A stretch of 9,532 nt of DNA, taken from NCBI GenBank assembly GCA_002343825.1, contig DDSL01000083.1:31217-40748 (forward strand), given 5' to 3'. The stretch is from Chthonomonas sp. UBA2391. Its GTDB lineage: Bacteria; Armatimonadota; Fimbriimonadia; Fimbriimonadales; Fimbriimonadaceae. Positions 1 to 6,090 of the stretch are shown here, in pieces. A model generated the notes under the pieces. It was not told where the DNA came from. It searched no databases and saw only the letters and a program-made list of their open reading frames with translations. How positions within the stretch are numbered: the stretch's first letter is position 1; the number at the start of each line of letters is the position of its first letter. The translations under genes and the position numbers were made by a program.

Positions 1-1
1 G

Positions 2-1318
2 TGGGATCGAGGTGATGACTTCAGTGCATTTGGTGAGCCGGGTCAGGTCGGTGATATCCGAGTCGGCGGGTATCGGATCACCGGTCCGGGAGGCGTGCTG
101 GCCTATGCGTACTATCCCAACCCCGGATTTGGCGAAGCAGGAAACATCGCCTTCGATACGGGCGACAACTATGCCCGACCCGAAAACGACTTCCGCTGGC
201 TGAGAAACGTGATGATGCACGAAATCGGTCACGCGATTGGCTTCGCGCATACTTGCCCGCGAGACCGCACTAAGCTCATGGAGCCAAACCTGAACACCGG
301 CTTTGACGGGCCCCAGGTGGACGACATCGGTGCAGGTCAAGAGACCTACGGCGACCCAGTGGAGGGCGAACTCGATAACGATGTGATCGGCCGGGCGACT
401 CCTCTCGGAAACTTGTCTGCGGGATCTGCGTTCTCTTTAGGCGCGGTGCCGTCTGACTCCATCTACCCGAGTCAGCCGATCCCGGCGGATAGCTCGGTCC
501 TGAGCATCGTTCCCAACGATTCGGCCGACTACTTTAGTTTCTCGCTGCCGACCTCTGGCCTTGTTCGAATCACCCTGACGCCGGTGGGCCGAACCTACCC
601 CGAAGGTCCGCAGGTTGGCGATTGTTCCCAGGGGGCCAACTACGATTCACTCCGACAAGCCAATCTGACCTTCGACCTAAGGAACGGCTCCAACAGCGTG
701 ATCGCGAGCGCAATCAATCGGTCCGCAGGCGAAGTGGACGACCTGCAACTAAACCTCCTGGCCAACCAGATCTATTTTGTCCGTGTGACTGCGGTCGGGG
801 GCACCGCCAACACCCAGAAATACACCCTCCGCCTGAGTCGCCAAGTCGCGCAGATCAACTTCACTCCGACCTCGAGTCACCCCTTTATCGCATCGGCCCC
901 CTACACTGCGACTCTGGAAGTGCTCAGGAACTCGGACAATTCGGTGTTGGCCACGCTTTCCGGTTCGGCGCCCCTTGGCGGCTTGATTTCGGGTCAGGTG
1001 GATGGAATTCCGGCGGGAGTCCCGATCTCGATTCGGACGCGGATGTTGAGCCACCTGTCTCAGCGCACCGCTTCCTTTGTCTGGGATGGATCGAGTCCGA
1101 TCACGGTCCCGTCGAATGGTCCCTTCCTTAATGGGGATGTGGATGGCGATGACCAAGTCACCATCTTTGACTACATCGGGATCTCCGAAGCCTTCGACAC
1201 TTCGACTGGGCAATCGGGCTTCAACGGCGCGGCCGACCTAGATCGCGATGGCACGATCAGTGTCTTTGACTACATCATCATGAGTAGCAACTTCGACCGG
1301 GTCGGCTCGACTCAGTGA
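2..1318 (+). CDS. Secreted matrixin-like zinc metalloprotease with dockerin-like C-terminus (5' partial)
   Basis: The reading frame is open from base 2, so the start codon and any signal peptide lie outside the window; the GTG at 95 is an internal Val inside the catalytic domain. The zinc-binding motif HEIGHAIGFAH (HExxHxxGxxH, bases 218-250) is followed by a Met-turn-like LMEP (Met at 278-280) and a DDIGAGQETYG segment, as in M10 matrixins. Bases about 505-840 resemble a bacterial PPC domain (SADYFSFSLPTSG start), then a beta-rich segment of unknown type. The end has two calcium-loop repeats, DVDGDDQVTIFD (1136-1171) and DLDRDGTISVFD (1235-1270), each followed by a similar helix, as in type I dockerins. 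The likely role is an extracellular or surface-bound protease. No cohesin partner is visible. The protease call is firm; the domain boundaries are approximate. Confidence 0.88.
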   Translation, partial: WDRGDDFSAFGEPGQVGDIRVGGYRITGPGGVLAYAYYPNPGFGEAGNIAFDTGDNYARPENDFRWLRNVMMHEIGHAIGFAHTCPRDRTKLMEPNLNTGFDGPQVDDIGAGQETYGDPVEGELDNDVIGRATPLGNLSAGSAFSLGAVPSDSIYPSQPIPADSSVLSIVPNDSADYFSFSLPTSGLVRITLTPVGRTYPEGPQVGDCSQGANYDSLRQANLTFDLRNGSNSVIASAINRSAGEVDDLQLNLLANQIYFVRVTAVGGTANTQKYTLRLSRQVAQINFTPTSSHPFIASAPYTATLEVLRNSDNSVLATLSGSAPLGGLISGQVDGIPAGVPISIRTRMLSHLSQRTASFVWDGSSPITVPSNGPFLNGDVDGDDQVTIFDYIGISEAFDTSTGQSGFNGAADLDRDGTISVFDYIIMSSNFDRVGSTQ

Positions 1319-1320
1319 AA

Positions 1321-1360
1321 AAGAGATCCCTAGCCTGCGATGGCAGGCTAGGGATCTCTT
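1321..1360. terminator. Perfect 18-bp hairpin between convergent genes, probable bidirectional terminator
   Basis: The left arm 1321-1338 and right arm 1343-1360 are exact reverse complements around a GATG loop. The hairpin starts two bases after the protease stop and lies 25 bases beyond the stop of the minus-strand gene at 1386. On the minus strand it is followed by a T-rich run (CTCTTTTT), so it fits an intrinsic terminator best for the minus gene. On the plus strand the T run is short (CTCTTCTGG), but the stem is strong enough to serve both. Confidence 0.85.
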
Positions 1361-1385
1361 CTGGAAACTGGAAGTCAGGCAGAGA

Positions 1386-2012
1386 TTAGGCTTCGACTTC
1401 GGCGATCTCGGCTTCCACTTCAGCCTCGATCTCAGCTTCTGCTTCCGGCTCGACAACCTCGACCGCGGCTTTCTTCTTCCGCTTGGTGGTGAGGCCCATT
1501 TCGACTCCCACCGCTTCGCCTTGGAAGACGGCCTTCAGCTTGACTCGTCGGGTCAATTCACCATCGCTCAGAGTGGCCCAATTCACTCGGTCAAGAGCCC
1601 ACTGCCATCCGATGTCGTTGGCGGAATACTGGAATTCAACGCCGCCTTGAAGGATGTCGCCGAAGAGGGTCTTGAGGTCCTCGCGATCGCCGAGCACTCG
1701 CTCGCCCTCTTGGTAGTTCGGCAATAAACCAACCCGGACCTCGACCGGCTCTTCTTCGGGCGCGTTCTTGGTCTTCTTCACGGGCTCCGACATCGACTGG
1801 ATCTGCAACAGCTGCTTCATCAGTCCCGCGGTCAGCTCGCCATACTCGGAGGTCCAGGCATATTGGGAACCCTCGTAGACGGCAAGGGCTTGGCGACCCG
1901 AGAGCACAAGCGCGGTGGCGATCATCGCCGCATCGGTTTGCTTGAGCTTAGGGTGAGACTTCTTGACCTGGTCCAAGGTCGATTCGGGCTTCGTCAGGTT
2001 ACAAACGATCAA
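1386..2012 (-). CDS. Protein of unknown function with Lys patch and Glu/Ala repeat tail
   Basis: I do not recognise this 208-residue protein. The TTG start at 2012 is chosen because GAGGAG sits nine bases upstream at a good distance. There is no signal peptide or membrane segment, so it is probably cytoplasmic. Residues about 1-75 look helical, with a TDAAMIATALVLSGRQ stretch; residues about 85-175 look like a mixed, beta-containing domain (VEVRVGLLPNY, VEFQYSANDIGWQWALDRV). The end changes character: a basic patch TKRKKK (about 176-181) and then a tail to 208 in which Glu alternates with Ala, Val or Ile. Such a tail may bind a basic partner or be disordered. It stands alone, divergent from the BMP lipoprotein gene and convergent with the protease gene. 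That it is a real gene is likely; its function is open. Confidence 0.75.
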   Translation of the reverse strand: MIVCNLTKPESTLDQVKKSHPKLKQTDAAMIATALVLSGRQALAVYEGSQYAWTSEYGELTAGLMKQLLQIQSMSEPVKKTKNAPEEEPVEVRVGLLPNYQEGERVLGDREDLKTLFGDILQGGVEFQYSANDIGWQWALDRVNWATLSDGELTRRVKLKAVFQGEAVGVEMGLTTKRKKKAAVEVVEPEAEAEIEAEVEAEIAEVEA

Positions 2013-2104
2013 AGGGGAAAGCTCCTCAATTCGGTGGGAAAGTGGAGACGCTCAAAAGCGCTCCATAATCACAGGAGGATACCCCATCGGGGGTCAGGCA
2101 ACAC
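2013..2104. promoter_or_regulatory. Divergent intergenic region with a hairpin-spaced ribosome binding site
   Basis: This 92-bp gap must carry promoters for both divergent genes. On the minus strand GAGGAG (2022-2027) is the ribosome binding site of the 2012 start. On the plus strand the only strong site, AGGAGG (2073-2078), is 26 bases before the ATG at 2105, too far for normal use. Between them ACCCC (2081-2085) and GGGGT (2090-2094) can pair around an ATCG loop; folding this out leaves about 12 bases between site and start. A CATAAT at 2064-2069 resembles a -10 box, but no good -35 box is visible, and the site would place the transcript start close to AGGAGG. Confidence 0.45.
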
Positions 2105-3163
2105 ATGAAGAACTTGTGGCAATGGATGGCGATCGCGGCGCTTGCGGTCTTGACAGTCGGGTGTGGCAGTTCGGGTTCCGGAAGCGAGGCTTCTAAGGGC
2201 GGGTCTCCAAGCACCCCCGGAGGAGCCGCCTCGGGAGACAAGAAGTTCAAGGTCGGAATCGTTTTTGACCGTGGTGGACTAGGGGACAAGAGCTTTAACG
2301 ACTCCGCCTGGAGGGGAATTCAGCGCGCCGAACAAGAATTCGGCATCGAGGTCCGAAAGGTGGAGACGAAGCAGGAGCGAGACTATGAGACCAACCAATC
2401 CGCTCTTGCCTCGGCGGGGATGGACCTGGTCATCGCAGTGGGTCTGAACCAAGAGACCGCCCTCAAAAAAGTCGCGGCAAAATTCCCCAAGATGAACTTT
2501 GCCATCGTGGACGGCAAGGTGGGCGCGCCAAACGTCCGCGAGTTGCGTTTCAAGGAAGAGGAAGGGAGCTTCCTCGTCGGTTATCTGGCCGGGCTGATGA
2601 CCAAGACCAACAAGATCGGATTCGTCGGGGGCATGAAGCTGGACCTGATCTTGAAGTTCCAATACGGCTACATGGCCGGAGCTAAGCTCGCGAACCCGGC
2701 GGTCGAGATTTTGCCCGCCAAGTTCACCGACACCTGGGATGACACCCAAAAGGCCAAGGCCGCCGCCAACGTTCTCTATAGCGGCGGAGCGGATATCGTC
2801 TACCACGCCGCAGGCCGAGCCGGGCTGGGCGTCATCACGGCCGCCAAAGAGACCGGCAAGTTTGCCATCGGGGTCGATAGCGACCAAGATGACGTCGCCG
2901 AAGGATCGGTCCTGACCTCAATGATTAAGCGAGTCGACCAGGCGGTCTACAGTACGATCAAGGATCTGGTAGAGGGTAAGTTTGCCGCTGGAGAAGTGGT
3001 CTATGACCTCAAGCAAGACGGCGTCGGAATCAGCGAGCTGCGATTCACGAAGGACGTGATCGGAGCCGAAAATCTGAAGAAGCTCGACGAAATCAAGGCC
3101 AAGATCATCGCTGGCGAGATCAAGGTGCCAAGCACCGAAGCCGAGTTCAACGCCGGTCAGTAA
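2105..3163 (+). CDS. BMP/PnrA-family nucleoside-binding lipoprotein
   Basis: This is a substrate-binding lipoprotein of the Bmp/TmpC/PnrA group, whose studied members bind purine nucleosides for ABC import. The N-terminus has a short signal with Cys20 as the lipidation site (LTVGC; Thr at -3 is less usual than Leu), then a Gly/Ser-rich linker to about residue 45. The mature domain begins KKFKVGIVFDRGGLGDKSFND, the family's ligand-loop signature (DKSFNDSAW, residues 61-69). Further family segments are IGFVGGM (171-177) and GVDSDQ (256-261), the latter near the sugar-binding site in known structures. Its 352 residues are normal length. No permease or ATPase gene is next to it, so the transporter partners are elsewhere, or the protein acts as a sensor. 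No in-frame start lies between the upstream stop at 2066 and ATG 2105, so the start is fixed. Confidence 0.92.
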   Translation: MKNLWQWMAIAALAVLTVGCGSSGSGSEASKGGSPSTPGGAASGDKKFKVGIVFDRGGLGDKSFNDSAWRGIQRAEQEFGIEVRKVETKQERDYETNQSALASAGMDLVIAVGLNQETALKKVAAKFPKMNFAIVDGKVGAPNVRELRFKEEEGSFLVGYLAGLMTKTNKIGFVGGMKLDLILKFQYGYMAGAKLANPAVEILPAKFTDTWDDTQKAKAAANVLYSGGADIVYHAAGRAGLGVITAAKETGKFAIGVDSDQDDVAEGSVLTSMIKRVDQAVYSTIKDLVEGKFAAGEVVYDLKQDGVGISELRFTKDVIGAENLKKLDEIKAKIIAGEIKVPSTEAEFNAGQ

Positions 3164-3183
3164 CGTCCGCTCACTCCGCAAGT

Positions 3184-3222
3184 AAGAACGAGGACCTTCC
3201 TACGGGAAAGGTCCTCGTTTTT
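3184..3222. terminator. Intrinsic terminator between the BMP lipoprotein gene and tRNA-Lys
   Basis: AACGAGGACCTT (3187-3198) pairs perfectly with AAGGTCCTCGTT (3208-3219) around a nine-base loop, and three more outer pairs, one a G-U, extend the stem. On the plus strand it runs into GTTTTTCTCTTT, a classic U-tract, 20 bases after the lipoprotein stop. On the minus strand it is followed by GTTCTTACTT, so it can also end the tRNA transcript coming from the right. Confidence 0.93.
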
Positions 3223-3245
3223 CTCTTTGGAGACGGAAAAGGGAA

Positions 3246-3318
3246 TGAGACGACTGGGGCTCGAACCCAGGACCCACGCCTTAAAAGGGCGTTGCTCTAC
3301 CGACTGAGCTATCGTCTC
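3246..3318 (-). tRNA. tRNA-Lys, anticodon TTT
   Basis: The minus strand folds into a full 73-base cloverleaf: a 7-bp acceptor stem GAGACGA/TCGTCTC, a D arm GCTC-AGTCGGTA-GAGC, an anticodon stem ACGCC/GGCGT with loop CTTTTAA, a five-base variable loop GGGTC, a T arm CTGGG-TTCGAGC-CCCAG, and discriminator A at 3246. Anticodon TTT is at 3283-3285, giving lysine. CCA is not encoded, since TTC follows the discriminator. The gene points away from queC and towards the terminator at 3184-3222. Lysine tRNA is not a queuosine substrate, so its closeness to queC and queE need not be functional. Confidence 0.97.
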
Positions 3319-3357
3319 GAACCCGATCTTTATACCCCGGCGCGGTACTCTTTTCGC
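3319..3357. promoter_or_regulatory. 39-bp divergent promoter space between tRNA-Lys and queC
   Basis: Only 39 bases separate the tRNA 5' end from the queC start. On the minus strand TATAAA (3334 to 3329) is well placed as a -10 box for the tRNA, with a transcript start about five bases before the mature end. On the plus strand the overlapping TATACC (3331-3336) could act as a -10 box giving queC a leader of roughly 15 bases. No clear -35 box is seen on either strand, and no good Shine-Dalgarno sequence precedes the queC GTG. The queC promoter may instead lie inside the tRNA gene. Confidence 0.35.
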
Positions 3358-4047
3358 GTGAAGCGAAACGCGGTGGTTCTTCTGAGCGGCGGATTGGACT
3401 CCGCGACCGTTCTCGCCATGGCGGTTCAGGCCGGGTTCGAAGTTCACGCCTTGACTATTGCCTATGGTCAACGGCACGAAGTCGAGCTCCGAGCGGCCGA
3501 GCGGGTGGCCCAGAGTTGGCGCGTTGCCCATCGTTTGTTCCAGATCCCTCTGAGTGACTTTGGCGGTTCGGCCCTGACTGCTGAGATCGAAGTCCCCAAG
3601 GACCGCGAAGAAGCCGAAATGGAGGCCCAGATTCCTGTGACCTACGTCCCCGCTCGTAACACGATCATGCTGAGCATTGCTCTTGGATATGCCGAAGTCT
3701 TGGGGGCGAACGACATCTTCGTCGGGGTGAACGCCGTCGACTACAGCGGCTATCCCGATTGCCGCCCCGAGTTCATTACCGCCTTTGAGGCTCTTGCCAA
3801 TCTCGCCACCAAGTCGGGAGTCGAGGGCGAGCGAATGACGATCCATGCGCCTCTCATCAGCCTCACCAAGCCTCAGATCATCGAGCGCGGACTGGAACTC
3901 GGGGTCGATTACGCCCTCACCCACTCTTGCTATGACCCCGACGACGCAGGTCTGGCTTGTGGAAGGTGCGATAGCTGCCTGATCCGCCGACGTGCCTTTG
4001 CCAGCTTGCACCGCGTCGATCCCGCGTTGGCCCACTTGATCGCATGA
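3358..4047 (+). CDS. queC: 7-cyano-7-deazaguanine (preQ0) synthase QueC
   Basis: QueC converts 7-carboxy-7-deazaguanine to preQ0 using ATP and ammonia, the step after QueE in the queuosine pathway. The 229-residue protein has the ATP-binding PP-loop SGGLDS (residues 10-15), the YGQRHEVEL segment (36-44), the family signature GVNAVDYSGYPDCR (123-136) and the four zinc Cys at C191, C201, C204 and C207 (CGRCDSC). Length and residues are those of an active enzyme. The GTG start at 3358 gives the usual MKRNAVVLLSGG beginning; an upstream in-frame start at 3292 would lie inside the tRNA gene. It is the first gene of the six-gene run and overlaps queE by four bases. QueD and FolE, which supply the substrate, are not in the window. 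Confidence 0.96.
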   Translation: MKRNAVVLLSGGLDSATVLAMAVQAGFEVHALTIAYGQRHEVELRAAERVAQSWRVAHRLFQIPLSDFGGSALTAEIEVPKDREEAEMEAQIPVTYVPARNTIMLSIALGYAEVLGANDIFVGVNAVDYSGYPDCRPEFITAFEALANLATKSGVEGERMTIHAPLISLTKPQIIERGLELGVDYALTHSCYDPDDAGLACGRCDSCLIRRRAFASLHRVDPALAHLIA

Positions 4048-4739
4048 GCAAACTGCGGATTGCAGAGACCTTTTACAGTATTCAAGGTGAGGGGACCTTG
4101 ATCGGGACCCCGAGCTACTTTATCCGGGTTTCGGGATGCAATCTTCGCTGCGTCTGGTGCGACACGCCCTATGCTAGCTGGCACCCCGAGGGACCGATTC
4201 AAACTCTTGACGAGATCCTCGGGGAGGTGGACCGCGTCGCCCCGACCCATGTTGTCCTCACCGGTGGCGAGCCGATGCTTTTTGATGCCGTCGGCGAACT
4301 TTGCGAGGGCCTCAAAGGGCGCGGAATCCACATCACGATCGAAACCGCGGGGACGATCGACCGGAATTGGCCGATCGACCTTCTTTCGGTCAGCCCCAAG
4401 ATGCGCAACTCGACCCCGACCGGGGATGCCTGGGAGCTCCGGCACGAGCAAACTCGCCTGGACCGAGGCCCGCTCAAGCGCTTGATCGGGAAATACCCAG
4501 TGCAAATCAAGTTTGTTATCGCATTTGAGAGTATGGAAGAAGATCTGCGGGAGATTGAAGAACTTTTATTGGATCTTCCGCCGGTCAAACCAGAACAGAT
4601 TTTGTTGATGCCCGAAGGAACAGATGCGGAGCGGATTCTCGTTGGAATGCGTGCCTTGGTTCCGATCTCGCTTGAGAAAAAGTGGCGCATCTCACCCCGG
4701 CTACACGTCGAATTGTTTGGGAATACTAAAGGAACATGA
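4044..4739 (+). CDS. queE: 7-carboxy-7-deazaguanine synthase QueE (radical SAM)
   Basis: QueE is a radical SAM enzyme that rearranges 6-carboxytetrahydropterin to 7-carboxy-7-deazaguanine. Visible marks are the N-terminal FYSIQGEG (residues 10-17), the CxxxCxxC cluster motif CNLRCVWC with C32, C36 and C39, and the SAM-binding TGGEP (73-77). A SVSPKM segment further on (about 116-121) is also typical of the family. The 231 residues match a normal full-length enzyme. Start ATG 4044 overlaps the queC stop as ATGA, and its own stop overlaps the next start in the same way, so the order queC-queE reflects coupled translation of consecutive pathway steps. Confidence 0.95.
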   Translation: MSKLRIAETFYSIQGEGTLIGTPSYFIRVSGCNLRCVWCDTPYASWHPEGPIQTLDEILGEVDRVAPTHVVLTGGEPMLFDAVGELCEGLKGRGIHITIETAGTIDRNWPIDLLSVSPKMRNSTPTGDAWELRHEQTRLDRGPLKRLIGKYPVQIKFVIAFESMEEDLREIEELLLDLPPVKPEQILLMPEGTDAERILVGMRALVPISLEKKWRISPRLHVELFGNTKGT

Positions 4740-5368
4740 AAGGACAGCCGTTCTGGATTTTCGCTCTTGTGCTCGGCGTGGCCGCGTGCGACCGTCCCGC
4801 ACCGGCGACCCAGGGGATGCGCGCGATGCCACCACCCAAGCCGATGGCCGGGATGCCGACCGCCAAACCTGATCTCCCCGTCAATTTGCCGGGAAGCCCC
4901 ACGTCGGCAACGACACCCACCGCGCCCGAGCCGACCGAGGCCGACCCAGCGGTTCCCGATACCGCGGCCCTCATCGGAGAGTGGACTGCTCGGCTGGTTA
5001 TCCCGGAAGGTCAAGCCCAGCGCCTGACAAATCTGCTGGCCCAGCAAGAGGCGCAAGTAAAGGAACTCGGTCCTCCATCTCTCAAGCTCGAATCCAATGG
5101 AACCTACACCTTCACGACCTTTGGGGTCACTTACCGGGGCAACTTCCAGAGGATCAACACCATCCTTGAACTCGGGATCGCCGAGATCGGAGGAAAGCCC
5201 TTGGCCGACGCCATGAAGGATGGGATCACCGATGCAAAAGGGAACAAGATCACGCTCCCAGCCACTCAAGCAGAGTCGCTGAACTTCCTGATCAATGACG
5301 ACTCCAGCGAGATCGTTTACGACCAAGGTCAGACCACCACCCGTATGGTCTTCCGCAAGAAATCTTGA
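4736..5368 (+). CDS. Proline-rich lipoprotein of unknown function
   Basis: The protein is 210 residues with a lipoprotein signal ending at the canonical lipobox VAAC (Cys18). Residues about 19-75 form a low-complexity linker rich in Pro, Ala, Thr and Met (MPPPKPMAGMPTAKP), expected to span a periplasmic or cell-wall distance. The folded part starts near residue 78 with LIGEWTARL and continues with beta-strand-like segments (LKLESNGTYTFTTFGVTYRG, then TTRMVFRKKS at the end). The GEW start and the GTY strand resemble small lipocalin-like or META-type barrels, but I cannot assign a family. AAAGGA lies just before the ATG, which overlaps the queE stop. Its position in the operon gives no clear functional link. 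Confidence 0.85.
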   Translation: MKGQPFWIFALVLGVAACDRPAPATQGMRAMPPPKPMAGMPTAKPDLPVNLPGSPTSATTPTAPEPTEADPAVPDTAALIGEWTARLVIPEGQAQRLTNLLAQQEAQVKELGPPSLKLESNGTYTFTTFGVTYRGNFQRINTILELGIAEIGGKPLADAMKDGITDAKGNKITLPATQAESLNFLINDDSSEIVYDQGQTTTRMVFRKKS

Positions 5369-6081
5369 TCCAACCTTCCTCTGAAAAAGCCTGGGTGAGC
5401 CTCTGCTACGACGGTGGGCTCTTGGATCACCTTGAGACGGCTCTCATTCAGTTGAACCAGTTTGAGTTGCGCGGATCCTTTGGCGTACCTACCGAAGAGC
5501 TCCTAGAAAATGCGAGCGATTGGCGAAAGGCGTCGGAGGCCGGACACGAGCTGATGCAGGGCGTCCTCCTTAACCCCGCACCGGGACCCGAAACGACCTT
5601 GGCTGACGTGAGAGAGGACCTTCTTGATGCGGAGGAGCTGTTGCGCGATCTTCGCGGAGGGAGTTCTCCGTCGACCGTTGCCCTCCCTTGGGCCAGCCAA
5701 ACCGGGCATGACTATGCGGCTCTCTCCACGGAGCTAGCCGGGCGCTATTGCGCCATCCGAACGGGTATTGAGGGGTTCAATCCTTTCGACCCGAGTCGGG
5801 CGCTCCGCCTCAAGATCTTTCCATGCGATGAGGCCAATGGGCGCGAGCTAATGCGGATCGCCCGACGGGCTATCGCCGAGCGGAAGTGGTGCATCTTTGC
5901 CTTCCAGGGCATTGGCGTCGGGGAGCCCAGTGTGGATGTCCGCGCCCATCTGGAGCTCTGCGCTTTTCTCGCCAATAGCCTGGAGATCGTCGAGGTCGAG
6001 CCGGTGGAAACCTTTGTTCAAATGCTGGAGAACAAGAGAAACTTGGAATCCCCCCTTCCACCTGGCGGTCTCTTCCTGTAG
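5365..6081 (+). CDS. NodB-like (polysaccharide deacetylase fold) protein, catalytic residues lost
   Basis: The 238-residue protein follows the layout of NodB/CE4 deacetylases but with key residues changed. Motif 1, normally TFDDG, is CYDGG (14-18), losing the second Asp. Motif 2, normally GHEIGNHTxxH, is GHELMQGVLLN (60-70), losing both metal-binding His. The late FHGIG motif is FQGIG (180-184), His to Gln. The surrounding scaffold is well kept: LLDHLETALIQL, LRGSFGVP, TVALPWASQTG and WCIFAF. It is therefore probably a non-catalytic, perhaps sugar-binding, member. No signal peptide is seen, so it appears cytoplasmic. The TTG start forms a TTGA overlap with the preceding lipoprotein; GTG 5395 is a less likely start just before the first motif. 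The fold call is by pattern only and moderately sure. Confidence 0.72.
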   Translation: MIQPSSEKAWVSLCYDGGLLDHLETALIQLNQFELRGSFGVPTEELLENASDWRKASEAGHELMQGVLLNPAPGPETTLADVREDLLDAEELLRDLRGGSSPSTVALPWASQTGHDYAALSTELAGRYCAIRTGIEGFNPFDPSRALRLKIFPCDEANGRELMRIARRAIAERKWCIFAFQGIGVGEPSVDVRAHLELCAFLANSLEIVEVEPVETFVQMLENKRNLESPLPPGGLFL

Positions 6082-6090
6082 AATCCATAC

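Noticed and set aside
2279..2887. Minus-strand open frame of 202 codons
   Set aside because: It is antisense to the BMP lipoprotein and has no recognisable features.
3246..3318. Functional link between tRNA-Lys and the queuosine genes
   Set aside because: Queuosine is placed in tRNAs with GUN anticodons (His, Asp, Asn, Tyr); the anticodon here is UUU.
3292..3357. Longer N-terminus for QueC
   Set aside because: It would begin inside tRNA-Lys, and QueC proteins begin close to the PP-loop as given by GTG 3358.
3157..4035. Minus-strand open frame of 292 codons
   Set aside because: It runs through queC, the tRNA gene and the terminator, which cannot all be coding in that frame.
4199..5326. Long minus-strand open frame of 375 codons
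   Set aside because: It lies across queE and the lipoprotein gene, both well supported on the plus strand, and its product is Arg/Ser/Gly-rich with no recognisable domain. It is a by-product of GC-rich codon use.
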